From Scolanthus callimorphus (taxonomy: Eukaryota; Cnidaria; Anthozoa; Actiniaria; Edwardsiidae), in assembly GCA_033964015.1 (NCBI GenBank), contig CM066913.1:33617577-33681576 (forward strand): DNA of 64,000 nucleotides, in the 5' to 3' direction. This document shows, piece after piece, positions 35,201 to 48,812 of the stretch. Under the pieces are notes generated by a model that saw nothing but the letters and a program-made list of their open reading frames with translations, was not told the origin of the DNA and searched no databases. The number at the start of each line of letters is the position of its first letter. Position 1 is the stretch's first letter. The translations under genes and the position numbers were made by a program.

Positions 35201-38200
35201 TTCATCTTGTTTACCCTATAATTTTATAGTTCAGCTTGTGCACGAGAAAAATTCGTTATGACAGATGCGAAAAAGTTGCAACTGCAAAAAACAATGCAAC
35301 TGTAAACTGGCCTGAACATCATCCATCCTGTTGCCAAAGATATTTCACTTACTGAACATATTGCTCGAGACAAAAGGCACAACATTGCTTACTTGTCTCG
35401 CTACGAGCCCAAAGCCAACTTCCAACTTCTTTTTTGTTACCTATTTCAACATAATGTATAAAATGTATAACTTGTAGTCCATAAGCTATCCGTAGTTTAA
35501 TATACTAGTTTAACGTTAGCTAAATTTGATCTTACATTTTAGGGATATGATGGCAAACCCAAGGCGTATATAGCATCACAAGGTACTGAGTGCAGTAATC
35601 ACCTTTGTGCAGACATTCCCTTCAATTAAACAGATCAGCGAATCCCTTTCAGCATGGACTTAGAACTCAATAGAATAAATATTCCACTGTAGAGTGCTCT
35701 AGCTACAGGCACAACAGGCAGCCGATTTGAAAGTCGACGAATCAACTTGCTACACCATTTTGAAGAAATTAAGCTGCACACTCGTGCTGTTCACCGAAAA
35801 AGAAAGGTTAAAGTCTTGGATATTGGCCTTGGCTATATAATTAAGGGCGTCATCTTCTGGTAGATCTGATGTCCCAGGAATAAGTTAACCGTTAATAGTT
35901 TTTAGTTAATAGTTTTGTGATAAGAGTATTGACTGGTAGAGGAGACTTTGGACTCGAGGGGGTCTAATCCTATTGTTTTTGTATGACATCCGTGGGCCCT
36001 ATCCTAGGGTCCTTGCTAACTGGGAAACCTGTGGAAAACATGAAGCCAAATAATTTGTGATCGGGTTTCTTTTGTTTATCCAATTGTACCTGTTTTATTC
36101 GTTATTTTCTTATTGGGTCTCAGGTCCAGTCCCGCCTGCATTTGAGGGATTCTGGCGAATGATTTGGGAACAAAACACTTCTTCGATCATCATGCTTACC
36201 AACCTTGTTGAGCTTGGGAAGGTATAACTTAAGATTTTAACATTTTGACGTAGCTCTGACTTTTTAGACCCCGTCTACACTACACCGTTGAAAACGGATA
36301 CTTTTTGACCCGGGTACGGCTATCGTCCACACTACAACGCCGAAAACGATCACCAAAAACGGCGAAAACAATACGAAAACGATAAGTGTGGACGCAAATC
36401 TTTTTGAAAACGGAGCAAAAAGTATCCGTTTTCGTTTGAAAAGGTGTAGTGTGGACGGGGTCATAGGCGATTGGAAATGCTTACTTCCAACAAAAAGATA
36501 ACTTATTGAACGACTGCGACGTCGTTTTAACATATAAGGTCAACATTGATTGAAGGTGCGCAATTGTATTGCACTGTACCAGACTGAATCATTTTTTGAA
36601 ATATGATAATTATTGACCCAACTCTGGTTAACATTGAAACTATCTAGCGAACACGTTTCGGTTGTTCTTATAATTGCTAAAGTGATTATAACATTGAAAG
36701 GATTGGGAATGCGCTCTCGGGTTTTGTTATGATCGTAAAAAATACGAAAAAACAAGTTCTTTTAACAACCGTATAAATCACTTGAGCAATTATATTAAAA
36801 CAATTAGTCGCCTCAGGGTCCGTGATTATCGGCGAATAGTCACCGGTGACTATTGGCCGACAATCACGTCGCCTTTGGTGACTAGTAAAAGTAAAGACGG
36901 TGGGAGAAAAATACGTGACTTATGAAATATAGAAGCATGATCTGCTTCTATCAAGAAGACTACAAAAAAATCATCTGATATACTCGAATCACTCGTTCAG
37001 AAGTTCCTTCATTCTTGTGATGCCAGTTCAGAAGTTCCTTCATTCATGTGATGCCTTATTCCCTTCCTATATGTACCACCCTTAGACCAAGTGTCACCAG
37101 TATTGGCCCGAGGATAGGGACACGTACGGACCAGTAACTGTCAACTGCCACAAGACTGAAGTGTTCGCGGATTACGCCATCAAAACGTTTATAATCAGCA
37201 GGGTATGTATGATATTGTGGATTTCAGTCATGTATTAACAGCCGTGTGTTCACACTCCGAGTCCCGCCGATTTTTCTTGCACGTTCGCGTTAACTCAAAA
37301 TCACTAATGCAAGCTCGGCGCGACCGACCGAAATTTCTGTCGCGTGATGTCCGAAACTCTTTGCAACTTGATGCGATTTGAAGAAAAGAGAGCACATAAA
37401 TCGCACCTGATTTGCATGGCTCGTTTACATTCCTGCTATTCGGCTCGAAGGACCAACGTCATGACAATTATCTATCGCACTTACGTCTTGTCCGACTCGA
37501 ATAAAAAATCATTAGAAGCGTATAACTAGTGGCAACAATGCACTGCCAGAACTCAGACAGTTCTCTAGTTTGTTTAAGTGCAGGCTGGGAACAAAAAGAG
37601 TTCAACATCGGATTCAACTTCATTTAACATTTGTTGAATCATGATGAACGGGTCAATGCCAAACCAATTCAACATTGAATGTTGTTGATCTCCGATGTGA
37701 TTGGCAGTTTACTTCATTCAACCCCCATTCAACGTCATTTAACACGGGTGATTCAGCAAAAGTCAGATGTTGAATTCCTTTCGCCCATACAGACGTTATT
37801 AGCTGAGACAGCTTGAATACCCATGCGGATATTTTCTTAGGCTGGCACCAAAGAGACGCGTTACGTTCGCCAATTTCATTTCACCGTGTGGCCTGACAAG
37901 GGTGTTCCAAGATACGCTACAGCTGTGTTAGGGTTCAGACGAAAGGTAAACGCTATGACACCAGGCAACGCCGGGCCAGTGGTGGTGCACTGCAGGTCAG
38001 TACAGTATTCATACGACAATTAAAGATATTGTACGACTTTGACGTTATTTCAGTCCAGATAAGCAGCTAGCTGGGTTCTGGTGTGCCTGTGACCCACTTT
38101 TTAGATTAAAAATACTGAAAGTATCAGAAAGTTGGAAAGGGGAACCATACACTTGTACAGGTGTGACCCCCCTCTCAAATCCTGACCCCACCCCTGCGTA

Positions 38201-41200
38201 GTACACGCCAAAACCCGCTATTTTACAGTTGAAAAACATTACACTGTAGCAAACAAGACAATCTCAGATTAAGAGGTGCACGCTAGCGTTCAAGCGCGTG
38301 AACAATTATACTACTCCCACCTATATTGATGACCTACTTGTTAAAAACTCTGATGTGCATCAAAGGAGTAATAGATATTCGAACATAAATTTAGTGTGTA
38401 AGAAATTTACAAGAAAAACTGAAGGCGGAAGAACATTTTCAGTAAGAACCACTCAAGAATGGAACAGTATAGGTGTCACTATTCGTAAAATGAGTTCGGT
38501 AGGTAGTTTCAAATATAATATTTTTAAATCATTTCTATTGGAGCAGAAGGCCGCCATGCTCCTTACACTATAGTACATTTTTTATAACATTTTAACGATA
38601 TATATATGTATATAAATTTTATAGATAGTATACTTTTGTATTTTTATTTAGATTTGTATTTTAGCGTATATTTTAGAGGGCCACGCGGTCATCAGTGTAT
38701 TTTTACTACTGTCAAGTGTTTTTACCCTCTTTAAATAAAGCCTATTATTATTATTATTATTAAAAGGGTTCCGCATTTTAATTTGAAAGTAAAGCAAAGT
38801 ACGAAACCATTATTTGACATGAGTATTCATAAGTATTTAACTGACAAACCGGGATTCGAACTTAGGACCTAGTTATTGATGTTTGAAGCACTGGCTTAAC
38901 AAACCGCCTACAACAATTTTAATTAATGTTTAAAAACATTAATTGTAATCAATTGCAATCTGTTTTATCTCTCTCTCTAGCGCTGGAGTTGGTCGTACAG
39001 GGGCCTATATAGTGATTGACGCCATGCTGGAGCGCGCGAAAAAACTACGAAACATTGACATCAACAATTATGTTGTGTCCATTAGAAAGGACAGACCACA
39101 TATGGTCCAGACATCGGTAAGGCTATAACAAATACCTGCGCCTGTCTGCTAAACGTTTAGCCGATAAACGTTAAAACCTGCACTCCAGTCACAATCAACC
39201 TTGCATGCATTAGCATGGTAGACGTTGTACTAAACTGATAATATTTCAATAGTGACCGAATCGTTTTAATTTCCTCTCAAATTCATAGCTATAATATTAG
39301 TATGTCACGGGCTCCCTCTTTGAGACGCGCGCGCATGCGCCCGATGGCGGGAATTTAACATCTGCCAACCGGAAGCACTTCTCCCAGACACTGCGAACTA
39401 ATATATAATCGAGAGAAAAGTCATAGTCCTACATTGTAGTTTTTTGCGCGCTCAAAGGGGTCGGGTAGAAGGGGTCGGGTAGCGAGAAGGGGTCGGGTAG
39501 CAAGAAGGGGTCGGGTAGAAGGGGTCGGGTAGCAAGAAAGGGTTGGGTAGAAGGGGTTGGGTAGAAGGGGTCGGGTAGCGAGAAGGGGTCGGGTAGAAGG
39601 GGTTGGGTAGAAGGGGTCAGGTAGCGAGAAGGGGTTGGGTAGAAGGGGTCAGGTAGCGAGAAGGGGTTGGGTAGAAGGGGTAGCGCCACGGGGGAACGCC
39701 ATCGTCTCCCCTCTCCTCCTGTGAGACTCCCCTCCTCCCTCTCCCCCTTTTTACGGACGTTCGCCAAAGAAGTGACTCCAAGCAGTCTAGAATTAATAAT
39801 AGTATAGAATGCTACTTGCTGCGGTTTTTGTTTCCAGACTGATACATGTTATGCATTCTTTCCATTCTTCAGGAGCAGTACGTGTTCATTCACCTTGCTG
39901 TACTTGAGGCTCTCTCGTGCGGTAACACTGAAATCGCCAGTCAGAATCTCGCCATCGCTCTTAATAAACTCGAGGCCGTAGACCAGCGCCGACAGCTATC
40001 GGGATACGCTTCAGAATATCAGGTCAGTATGGTTAAATTTTACTATTGAACTACTGAAATTTTGTTTCCCTCTTTCGGTTGACATTTGGAGTGCGACAGC
40101 GCTTTTTAATGTGACTTGTTTGAGCTTCTGAAATTGTTCAGGGTCTAATGAAACGGTTTTACTTCGAAAGGTCATGCACACCAGGGGTTTTCTGATTTTC
40201 TGAACCTATCCGTGGGAAAAGCTGAATTTCCCAAGGTACAGGCATGTAAGTGTTCATAATTTACATGGATAGCCATGGGAAATGCGAACACTTCCCATTC
40301 TTGTGTCATGGGAAACTCATCTTTTCCCATGGATGGGATTCTGCATAAATTCCCTGTGATAAGACGGACATTCGGTTATCAGATGGATCACGCCCAATTC
40401 CTAGCGTGACCCGTTTCCATCTTCATCGATGGGAACATCAAATGTTCCAAAATTATCGGAGTTGCCACTTTCAGGTTAAGCATTCGATCGTTAGAAAATG
40501 GCCAAAATTGTTCAAAACGGTTTCCGGGACATCGCTTGGTTCATTGGAATTTTGACGCGAAATCCACGGAAATGTTGATCGAACGGAAATCGTCCCCAGT
40601 TGATCTCCATGGTTTATAATAATGTTGCAAAGTCCACACAATCTTCTCAGTGGTATTTGTAGTGCCGATACTTAATAGTTCATTCTCTGGCGGAAATTTC
40701 GGTGCAGACTAAAATGTCTGTCAGATATTTCCCTTTTCGGAATGAAACAAGTGTTGTTCGCTTCTGCTAAATGGAAGCCGCTGTATTTGTGTGAACAGTA
40801 TAGGTCAAAGGGCTTTTAAAAGCCCTTCTATGCGGATTTGCTCACATTTGTGTGCGGCTTGCAAAGCAAGATGGTGATCAAGTTACCGCCAAAAGCGGAT
40901 CAAGATGCCGCCCCCTTTGTTACGTTGTGAATAGGCTAATTGATATCTTATCCAGCCAATCAAGAGAGAGTCTGAAATCCTACTTAAGCAGCAACATTTA
41001 CAGAGGCCATCAGAGCAATCTAAGCGACTGAAGAAGGACGCCTATCCAGCATCCGAAACTAGTCTCGCAAACTTAAAAGCTCAACCTGATACGCATAGAC
41101 AGTTCTTTTAGAACTACAGACTATGGCTTCCAACCTTGATGTCTCTGACTCATCACTGGACTCCGCCTTAGCAGAAATGTCATGCAGCCCACCTCTGATC

Positions 41201-44200
41201 TCACCGATCAAGGACACGCCAGCAAAGCGAAAGCGATCTGATACCGATGAGGCCGACCTAGCGCCGCCCTCACAGCCCCCGCCAAAGCGCCACAGTGCCA
41301 ATCCACAAGGGGTGCCGAAACATGCCAGAAACCGCCTGTCAGCCTTGCAGACCAGACGTGCCCGGACCAAGAAGTCCATAGCCAATCTGAGAGAGTTCAT
41401 ATCCAAGAAGACCTGCCCAATTGGTCTCCAGTACAATCCGAACCCTCACGTCAGAACAAGCGAAGACTTCCTGGCCAAAGTTCGTGAGATACGCGCCAAA
41501 GCCCAATCTGACCTTCTAAACCTTATGGTCCAGCAGCAGGAGAGCAATCTAAAAGCGGATGAAAAGGCCATTGCTGACCTTGAGTCCCAGATTCCCACCA
41601 AAGCTGACCACCGCCCGTACAAAGCGCCAAAGAAGGTTCGCACAAAGCCAGCGCACAAGAAACTGCCCGATACAGAGGCCGAGTTAAGGACTATGAAGAA
41701 GCAATTCTCTGAATTACAGAATCTTGTAAAATCACTGACTGTCCTTAATAAACAAAGAGATTCATCTTACAACCGTATCAGTTTCACTTCTCATGCGCGC
41801 TCCTATCAAGCGCGCACCCCTCATAGAAACTGCAAACGATCCGCCCGCCGCCAAAAACTACTCCTGAACGATAGAGCCACAAACGAGGAATTTATATACA
41901 ATGCCTCTAAACGTACGCTCTCGGACAGCGAAGTTAGCTTATTAGCAAAAGGGTTGAAATTCATTCCAACTCCTAAAGCGGGAAACGTGACTGCTCTCAT
42001 ACGTTCTTTATTAAAGGACTTTGATGCCTTCGCACGTCGTATGCGCCTGCGCTATATGTTCGCAGATACTCCGAAGAAACCGCTACACAAATTCTACGTG
42101 AAATCTGACTGGAAACCGCCAGCTCAGCCTTCTGTAGCACTCGAGCAGTATCTTGACGACACGCGCACGGATTTAGCAAACTTAACCGTCTGTCGCTTCG
42201 AGGATAATTTAGTCCCACAAGAACGACAAGCACTTCTAACGCTAAAACACGATAAAGGTATCGTCTTAAAGAAAGCAGACAAAGGAACTACTACAGTCAT
42301 CATGGATACCAACTCTAAAATCGAAGAGGCAGAATCACAGCTCCTAGATGAGCAATTCTATCGACCTCTCGAGATCCCTATGGTATCTGAAACGTCTGTC
42401 AAAGTGAGAAGAATGGTTAACAAACTATTCCAAAACAAACACATTGACAAAATGACTTTTAAGTGGTTAAACGAAGGATTTACCAATCTCCGCATACCAG
42501 AATTCTACACGCTCACTAAAATACACAAAAAAATACCAGTGGGCAGACCAATTATATCTGGCAGCGGAGGACCAACCGAACGAATCTCTAGTTTTGTTGA
42601 CTCTCTCTTGCAACCTATAGCAAAATCGAAAGAGTCTTACATAAAGGACACCACTGATTTTATAAACTTCATAGAGAAAACGCACATTCCGGACACCGCC
42701 CTATTGGCTAGTCTTGATGTTAGTTCTCTTTACACCAATATACCCCAGATAGAGGGTATTAACATAGTTTGCCAAAACTACGAAGAGTTTTACGCAACAA
42801 GTATACCTATTCCCACTGAGGATCTTAGGAAACTTATGGATCTTATCCTAGGCGAGAACTCTTTTTCTTTTAATGGCAAACATTACTTACAAATACACGG
42901 TGTAGCAATGGGAACAAAAATGGCTGTGGCCTTTGCGAACATTTTTATGTCGCATATCGAAACACAGCTCCTCGCATCTAGCCCTTACAAACCACATGTC
43001 TGGAAACGCTTTATTGATGATGTCTTTTCGTTGTGGCTAGCGAAAGCGAAGTTAGTGACTTTGTGAAATTCGCAAATTCATTCCACAACACAATCAAATT
43101 CACTTGTGAATTATCATCAGAGCGGGTCGTTTTTCTCGACACTGAAATTTACAAAGGTTCTAGATTTAACGCTTCCAATATACTTGATATCACCACTCAT
43201 TTCAAGCCCACTGAAAAGTTCCAGTACACTCATTTCTCATCCTGTCATCCTTTCAATTGTAAGAAAGGTTTTGTCAAAGGAGAGGCCTTACGACTACTGC
43301 GAACGAACTCAGACGAGAAAAACTTCAAAGATAAGTTACATCATTTCAAAACACGCCTCGCTGCTAGGGGCTATCCCGAACATTTTGTAACTCCTATCTT
43401 GTCAGAAGTAAAATTCTCGCAGAGACTCAAAACGCTTGAACCAAAACAACAGATATCAAAGGAAATACTGCCGTTTGTCACTAAGTACAACCCGACAGTA
43501 CCAAATCTTAAAAGAGTCCTTGTGAAACACTGGCATATTATAAAAGGGCAACCTAGACTCGCTAACATCTTTAAAGATGAGCCGTTTGTTTCGTTCAGCA
43601 AAGGGAAATCTCTCAAGGACACTTTAGTCCGCGCCAAGATTCCCAGCTATGAATGAAACTTTAATAATCGGTAAAAAATATCACTGAGAAGATGGTGTAG
43701 ACTTTGCAACATTATTATAAAACCTTGTTCAAAACGGTTTCCGGGACATCGCTTGGTTCATTGGAATTTTGACGCGAAATCCACGGAAATGTTGATCGAA
43801 TGGAAATCGTCCCCAATTGATCTCCATTAATCAGTTCTACAATGACGTGTGGCTTTTAACGGCATCTGCATGAACGGGCGTTCGACAGAAAATTAGCAGC
43901 TTGGGAGATCTAACGCCATTAGGTTGATACACCTCATCCACCTATTGTTCTGTCGTTCTATTTGTTGTTTGTTTTGTAGTCGGGTGTTATCATTCCATTG
44001 ACCAAATCGGCTAACGGTGTTTACATCTTGTTGCCTCCAAACTCAGATAATGTGATGATTCCTCTGCGTGGTTACAATTGTTATTTTTTTCTCACTCGAC
44101 CGAGTGCACGAGTGTATATGCAGAACTAACAAAAAACATCCATCCAAAGGAATCATCATCGATCTGAATAAACGATTCCTGCTATAACGCACGTGCACGC

Positions 44201-47200
44201 GGCTTGTCGGAAGATGTGGGACATTTGTCGAACAAACTGCTAATTCTGGTAGTTGTGGGAAATGGCTTGGGCATTTCTGAGTTATAGAAGATCGAGCTCG
44301 CGCGCTTATAGCTGGAATCGTCCATTGCAGGTGGCAACAAAATGTAAACACCGTAAGTCGATTTTGTTGTCTATTGGGTAGGATCCTCCGAGCACTGCTA
44401 CACGACTCACATTCCAGGCGTCTGTCTGATTCTAGGCTTTGCATATCCTCAATTAAACGTTTATCATTGCTCCGGGAGCCACTGAGCTCATCTCATTAAT
44501 CTATTCAAGGTTCATCATAGGTCCTGGAGCCACTGAGCGCATCTCATTAATCTATTCAAGGTTCATCATAGGTCCTGGAGCCACTGAGCGCATCTCATTA
44601 ATCTATTCAAGGTTCATCATAGGTCCTGGAGCCACTGAGCTCATCTCATTAATCTATTCAAGGTTCATCATAGGTCCGGGAGCCACTGAGCTCATCTCAT
44701 TAATCTATTCAAGGTTCATCATAGGTCCGGGAGCCACTGAGCTCATCTCATTAATCTATTCAAGGTTCATCATAGGTCCTGGAGCCACTGAGCTCATCTC
44801 ATTAATCTATTCAAGGTTCATCATAGGTCCTGGAGCCACTGAGCTCATCTCATTAATCTATTCAAGGTTCATCATAGGTCCTGGAGCCACTGAGCTCATC
44901 TCATTAATCTATTCAAGGTTCATCATAGGTCCTGGAGCCACTGAGCTCATCTCATTAATCTATTCAAGGTTCATCATAGGTCCTGGAGCCACTGAGCTCA
45001 TCTCATTAATCTATTCAAGGTTCATCATAGGTCCTGGAGCCACTGAGCTCATCTCATTAATCTATTCAAGGTTCATCATAGGTCCTGGAGCCACTGAGTT
45101 CATCTCATTAATCTATTCAAGGTTCATCATAGTTCCTGGAGCCACTGAGCTCATCTCATTAATCTATTCAAGGTTCATCATAGGTCCGGGAGCCACTGAG
45201 CTCATCTCATTAATCTATTCAAGGTTCATCATAGGTCCGGGAGCCACTGAGCTCATCTCATTAATCTATTCAAGGTTCATCATAGGTCCTGGAGCCACTG
45301 AGCTCATCTCATTAATCTATTCAAGGTTCATCATAGGTCCTGGAGCCACTGAGTTCATCTCATTAATCTATTCAAGGTTCATCATAGTTCCTGGAGCCAC
45401 TGAGCTCATCTCATTAATCTATTCAAGGTTCATCATAGGTCCTGGAGCCACTGAGTTCATCTCATTAATCTATTCAAGGTTCATCATAGTTCCTGGAGCC
45501 ACTGAGCTCATCTCATTAATCTATTCAAGGTTCATCATAGGTCCTGGAGCCACTGAGCTCATCTCATTAATCTATTCAAGGTTCATCATAGGTCCTGGAG
45601 CCACTGAGCTCATCTCATTAATCTATTTAAGGTTCATCATAGGTCCGGGAGCCACTGAGTTCATCTCATTAATCTTGCAGCGTCTGAACTACGTGACGAG
45701 TGATCAGACCACGGACGAAGATACGAGTATTGGTCAGTCATCCGAGAATGTGGACAAGAATAGACACCCTGATATAGTGGCATGTAAGGAAAATGTAGCG
45801 TCTTCTAGGGATGTTTGTTTGTTTGTTTTTTATGTGCGTTTGTTTCTTTGTTTACTAGCTTGTTGTTCTTTGTTTACTAGCTTGTTGTTCTTTGTTTACT
45901 AGCTTTGTGTGTTATTAACGAATTGATCTTATTTAATTAACTCTCAGATTCGCTAAGAAAAATCTCAACTTTTCAGGCTTGTTTAAAAGAAATCTTGCAA
46001 TGAGATGTTGACCTTGTAATCTTTCGCGTAACACAACCCGTTTTGAATACTTGTATTTGTTTCATGCACTCATAAAAAAAGGTGTAAGATTTTTAGAGTA
46101 CAATTACGTTTTATCAACATCACAACATTATTTTGTAAAATCCCGAATAATTATCATAATTTGTATTAACTACTTACTAATCGAGAGTGAGGGCACAAGC
46201 TTTCCTGGCATCCCGAAAAATATCGAATTGAAGCTTTGGCGTTTCGACCAAGCGATAGCGAGTACAGCACATTAAAATGTTATTTTGTTGTATTTTGTCT
46301 ACTGGTTTTGTATTTTTACTGTATTTTCACTTTGCAGTGAACCGTTGCCGAGTAATACTCCACAAATACCATGCATCTGAGCACGACTATATCAATGCCA
46401 CCTTCATTGACGTGAGTTTTTGAGTTTTCTCTTTTCTTTTGCCTCCTTCCGGGCCAATGTCCTAAATTTCATTAAGTGAAATGAAACAAAAGACAAGCTA
46501 ATAAATAGAGAGACAGGACAAACCAGACCAATATTTGTGCCTTCGTTTTTATTTGGACATTGCATCCAAAATGGATCTGGATGTACGTGTAAATAATTAG
46601 TCAGAATTTTTAAATTAGTGAATTTTAGTTGTACATATCTATATAGCGTATATTCCAAAAGTTATTTTAAGTAATTGATTTTTTCTTTCTTTTCCTTTTT
46701 AATTTGTGATAACCTGAAAAGTAGCTTTTAGCTAAGTGTTTTTCACAATAAAATTATATTTTTTCTAATTCTATTCTATTCTATCCACCGCTTTTTGTGT
46801 TTTCAAAACTATAAGAAGTTTATGTCACACTTCCTGAAGGACACTTTTAAAAGAATACATCATACGCCATACATCACGCGTCACACGTCATACATCACGC
46901 GTCACACATCACGCTCCAAATATCACACTTCATATGTAGCACTTCATACGTGTCACACTTCGCTAAGTGTCACACTTCGCTAAGTGTCACACTTCGCTAA
47001 GTGTCACACTTCGCTAAGTGTGACACTTCGCTTAAGTGTCACACTTCACTAAGTGCCAGGCTTCACTAAGTGTCAGACTTCACTAAGTGTCAGACTGCAC
47101 TAAGTGTCACACTTCGCTAAGTGTCACACTTCGCTAAGTGTCACACTTTACCAAGTGTCACACTTCATACGTCATGCCTCATATTGCGTCACACACTTCA

Positions 47201-48780
47201 TACGAAACACTTCAAACATCACACATTTCATATGACACACTTCACACGTCACATTTTATACTTCAAACTTCATACGTGTCACACTTCACTAAGTGTCACA
47301 CTTCATACGTCATACTTCATATTGCATCTCGCACTTATACGTCACATTTCATACTTTACATTTCATACGTCACGCTGCATACGTCCTACGTTTTAAGAAT
47401 ACAACCCTTGGTTACCCTCGAGTTCTCATGGGCGCTTTGATATATATTTACTGTCTGTTTTATCCACAGGCCCACCGAGATCGTAACGCGTTTATACTGA
47501 CGCCTGCACCGATGGAGAACACCATGGAAGACTTCTGGCGGATGATAACAGATTATAATATCGGTACTATCGTCATGCTCAACAATCTACAGGAAGGAGA
47601 CCAGGTCAGTTACACCCAGAGTCTCTTTGTTTGTGTGTCTTGTTTTGTCGTCCTGTGTGGAGGCGTCATAAATAGAACACCATGAATTTGACTGTTTGGC
47701 TCGAAGACTCAAAGCTATGGTCACGGCGGCGTGAAAACAATAGAAAAAGATTTAAAATTATAGCTCGGTGTGTAATAGGTTAAAAAAAAATAATAATAAT
47801 AATTACTTTGTTTTAACTCGAATTTTAGAGTAGCTTGTAACCGCTGATATACAGCCATTACAGCTAGTATCTTCGAGTATCACACATATGCAGCACATTT
47901 AAGAACCCCAACTGACAAACCAAGTCGGCTATGTACAAAGAATGGTCGAGGAGCCAGAGCGGGGTCTCGAACTCGGGTCATCGAGTCACGAGCACGGCGC
48001 TCTGACCACTCGGCCACGCTGCCTGAGGTTAATCTCAATCACACAGCTATGTTGCTCTATTCTAGAAGAGAGTTCCTGGCTTGCGCGACAATTTCAGTAT
48101 TTCTCGGCCAATCCAACCATTAATCTCATTGCCCGTTTCAGAGCTTCCCTCGTTATTGGCCTGACGAGGGTTCCGTCACATATGGGGACACCATAGTGAC
48201 GCTTATCGACTCACAAAGCAATATGGACTTCCTCTCCAGTAAACTGAGAGTGTCTCGTAAATCGGTAGGTGACATGATGTCTAAGATGATGCTCGTCTTG
48301 ATTTTGTGTCTTGGTGAAGCATGTGGAGGATCGAACATCTGCCGTTTTCGTACTCAGACCTCCCCGGCTCGTCACCTCGCAGGGGACGCTCTGGTGGCGG
48401 CGATTTGAGGTCCCGTCTGCCTTCCCTAATTGTACCCCTGTTCAAGGTGGACGCTAAAGAACCCATTGCACTCTTCCTAAGACTAGGGGATTGTCTCTCG
48501 GTGCAATGGCCTGGCTCTGGAAGGCATATTCTAATGTGAAACTGACCGTATTTTGGTGACTAAAGAGTTAATGTAAATGTAAAGTGTAAATGTAAATGTC
48601 TGAGACCGACTCCAAGACTTGCAGCTCGAAAGCTTAATTGCGCTGGGTCTCAACGGCGCCACTGGCAGCCAAGCGGTCATAAGCAGAGACACTGAGGGTG
48701 GTCACTGCCAGAGGGTTTATTACGTCCCCAGTGGTTCTTTAACGTCCCCCTGATACTGGTCAGAGTAGAAAGGCGAAACG

Positions 48781-48812
<32 letters not shown>

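Noticed and set aside
39429..39767. 112-codon minus-strand ORF rich in Pro, Leu and Phe
   Set aside because: It is the antisense of the G-rich minisatellite and has no other support.
40508..43827. Hammerhead ribozyme in the Penelope terminal repeats
   Set aside because: I looked for CTGATGA plus GAAA in both strands of the repeats and found no convincing core.
43981..44045. Apparent D2 exon after a TTGTTTTGTAG acceptor
   Set aside because: The sequence is the end of a MITE whose other copies occur at 28283 and 52020, and the phase-0 exon at 45681 joins the D1 linker perfectly without it.
44469..45680. CRISPR-like array
   Set aside because: All 51 bp repeat with no variable spacers, and the window is eukaryotic; it is a minisatellite.
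46404..46658. 84-codon minus-strand ORF
   Set aside because: Lies in an RPTP intron, low complexity, no domain or splice support.
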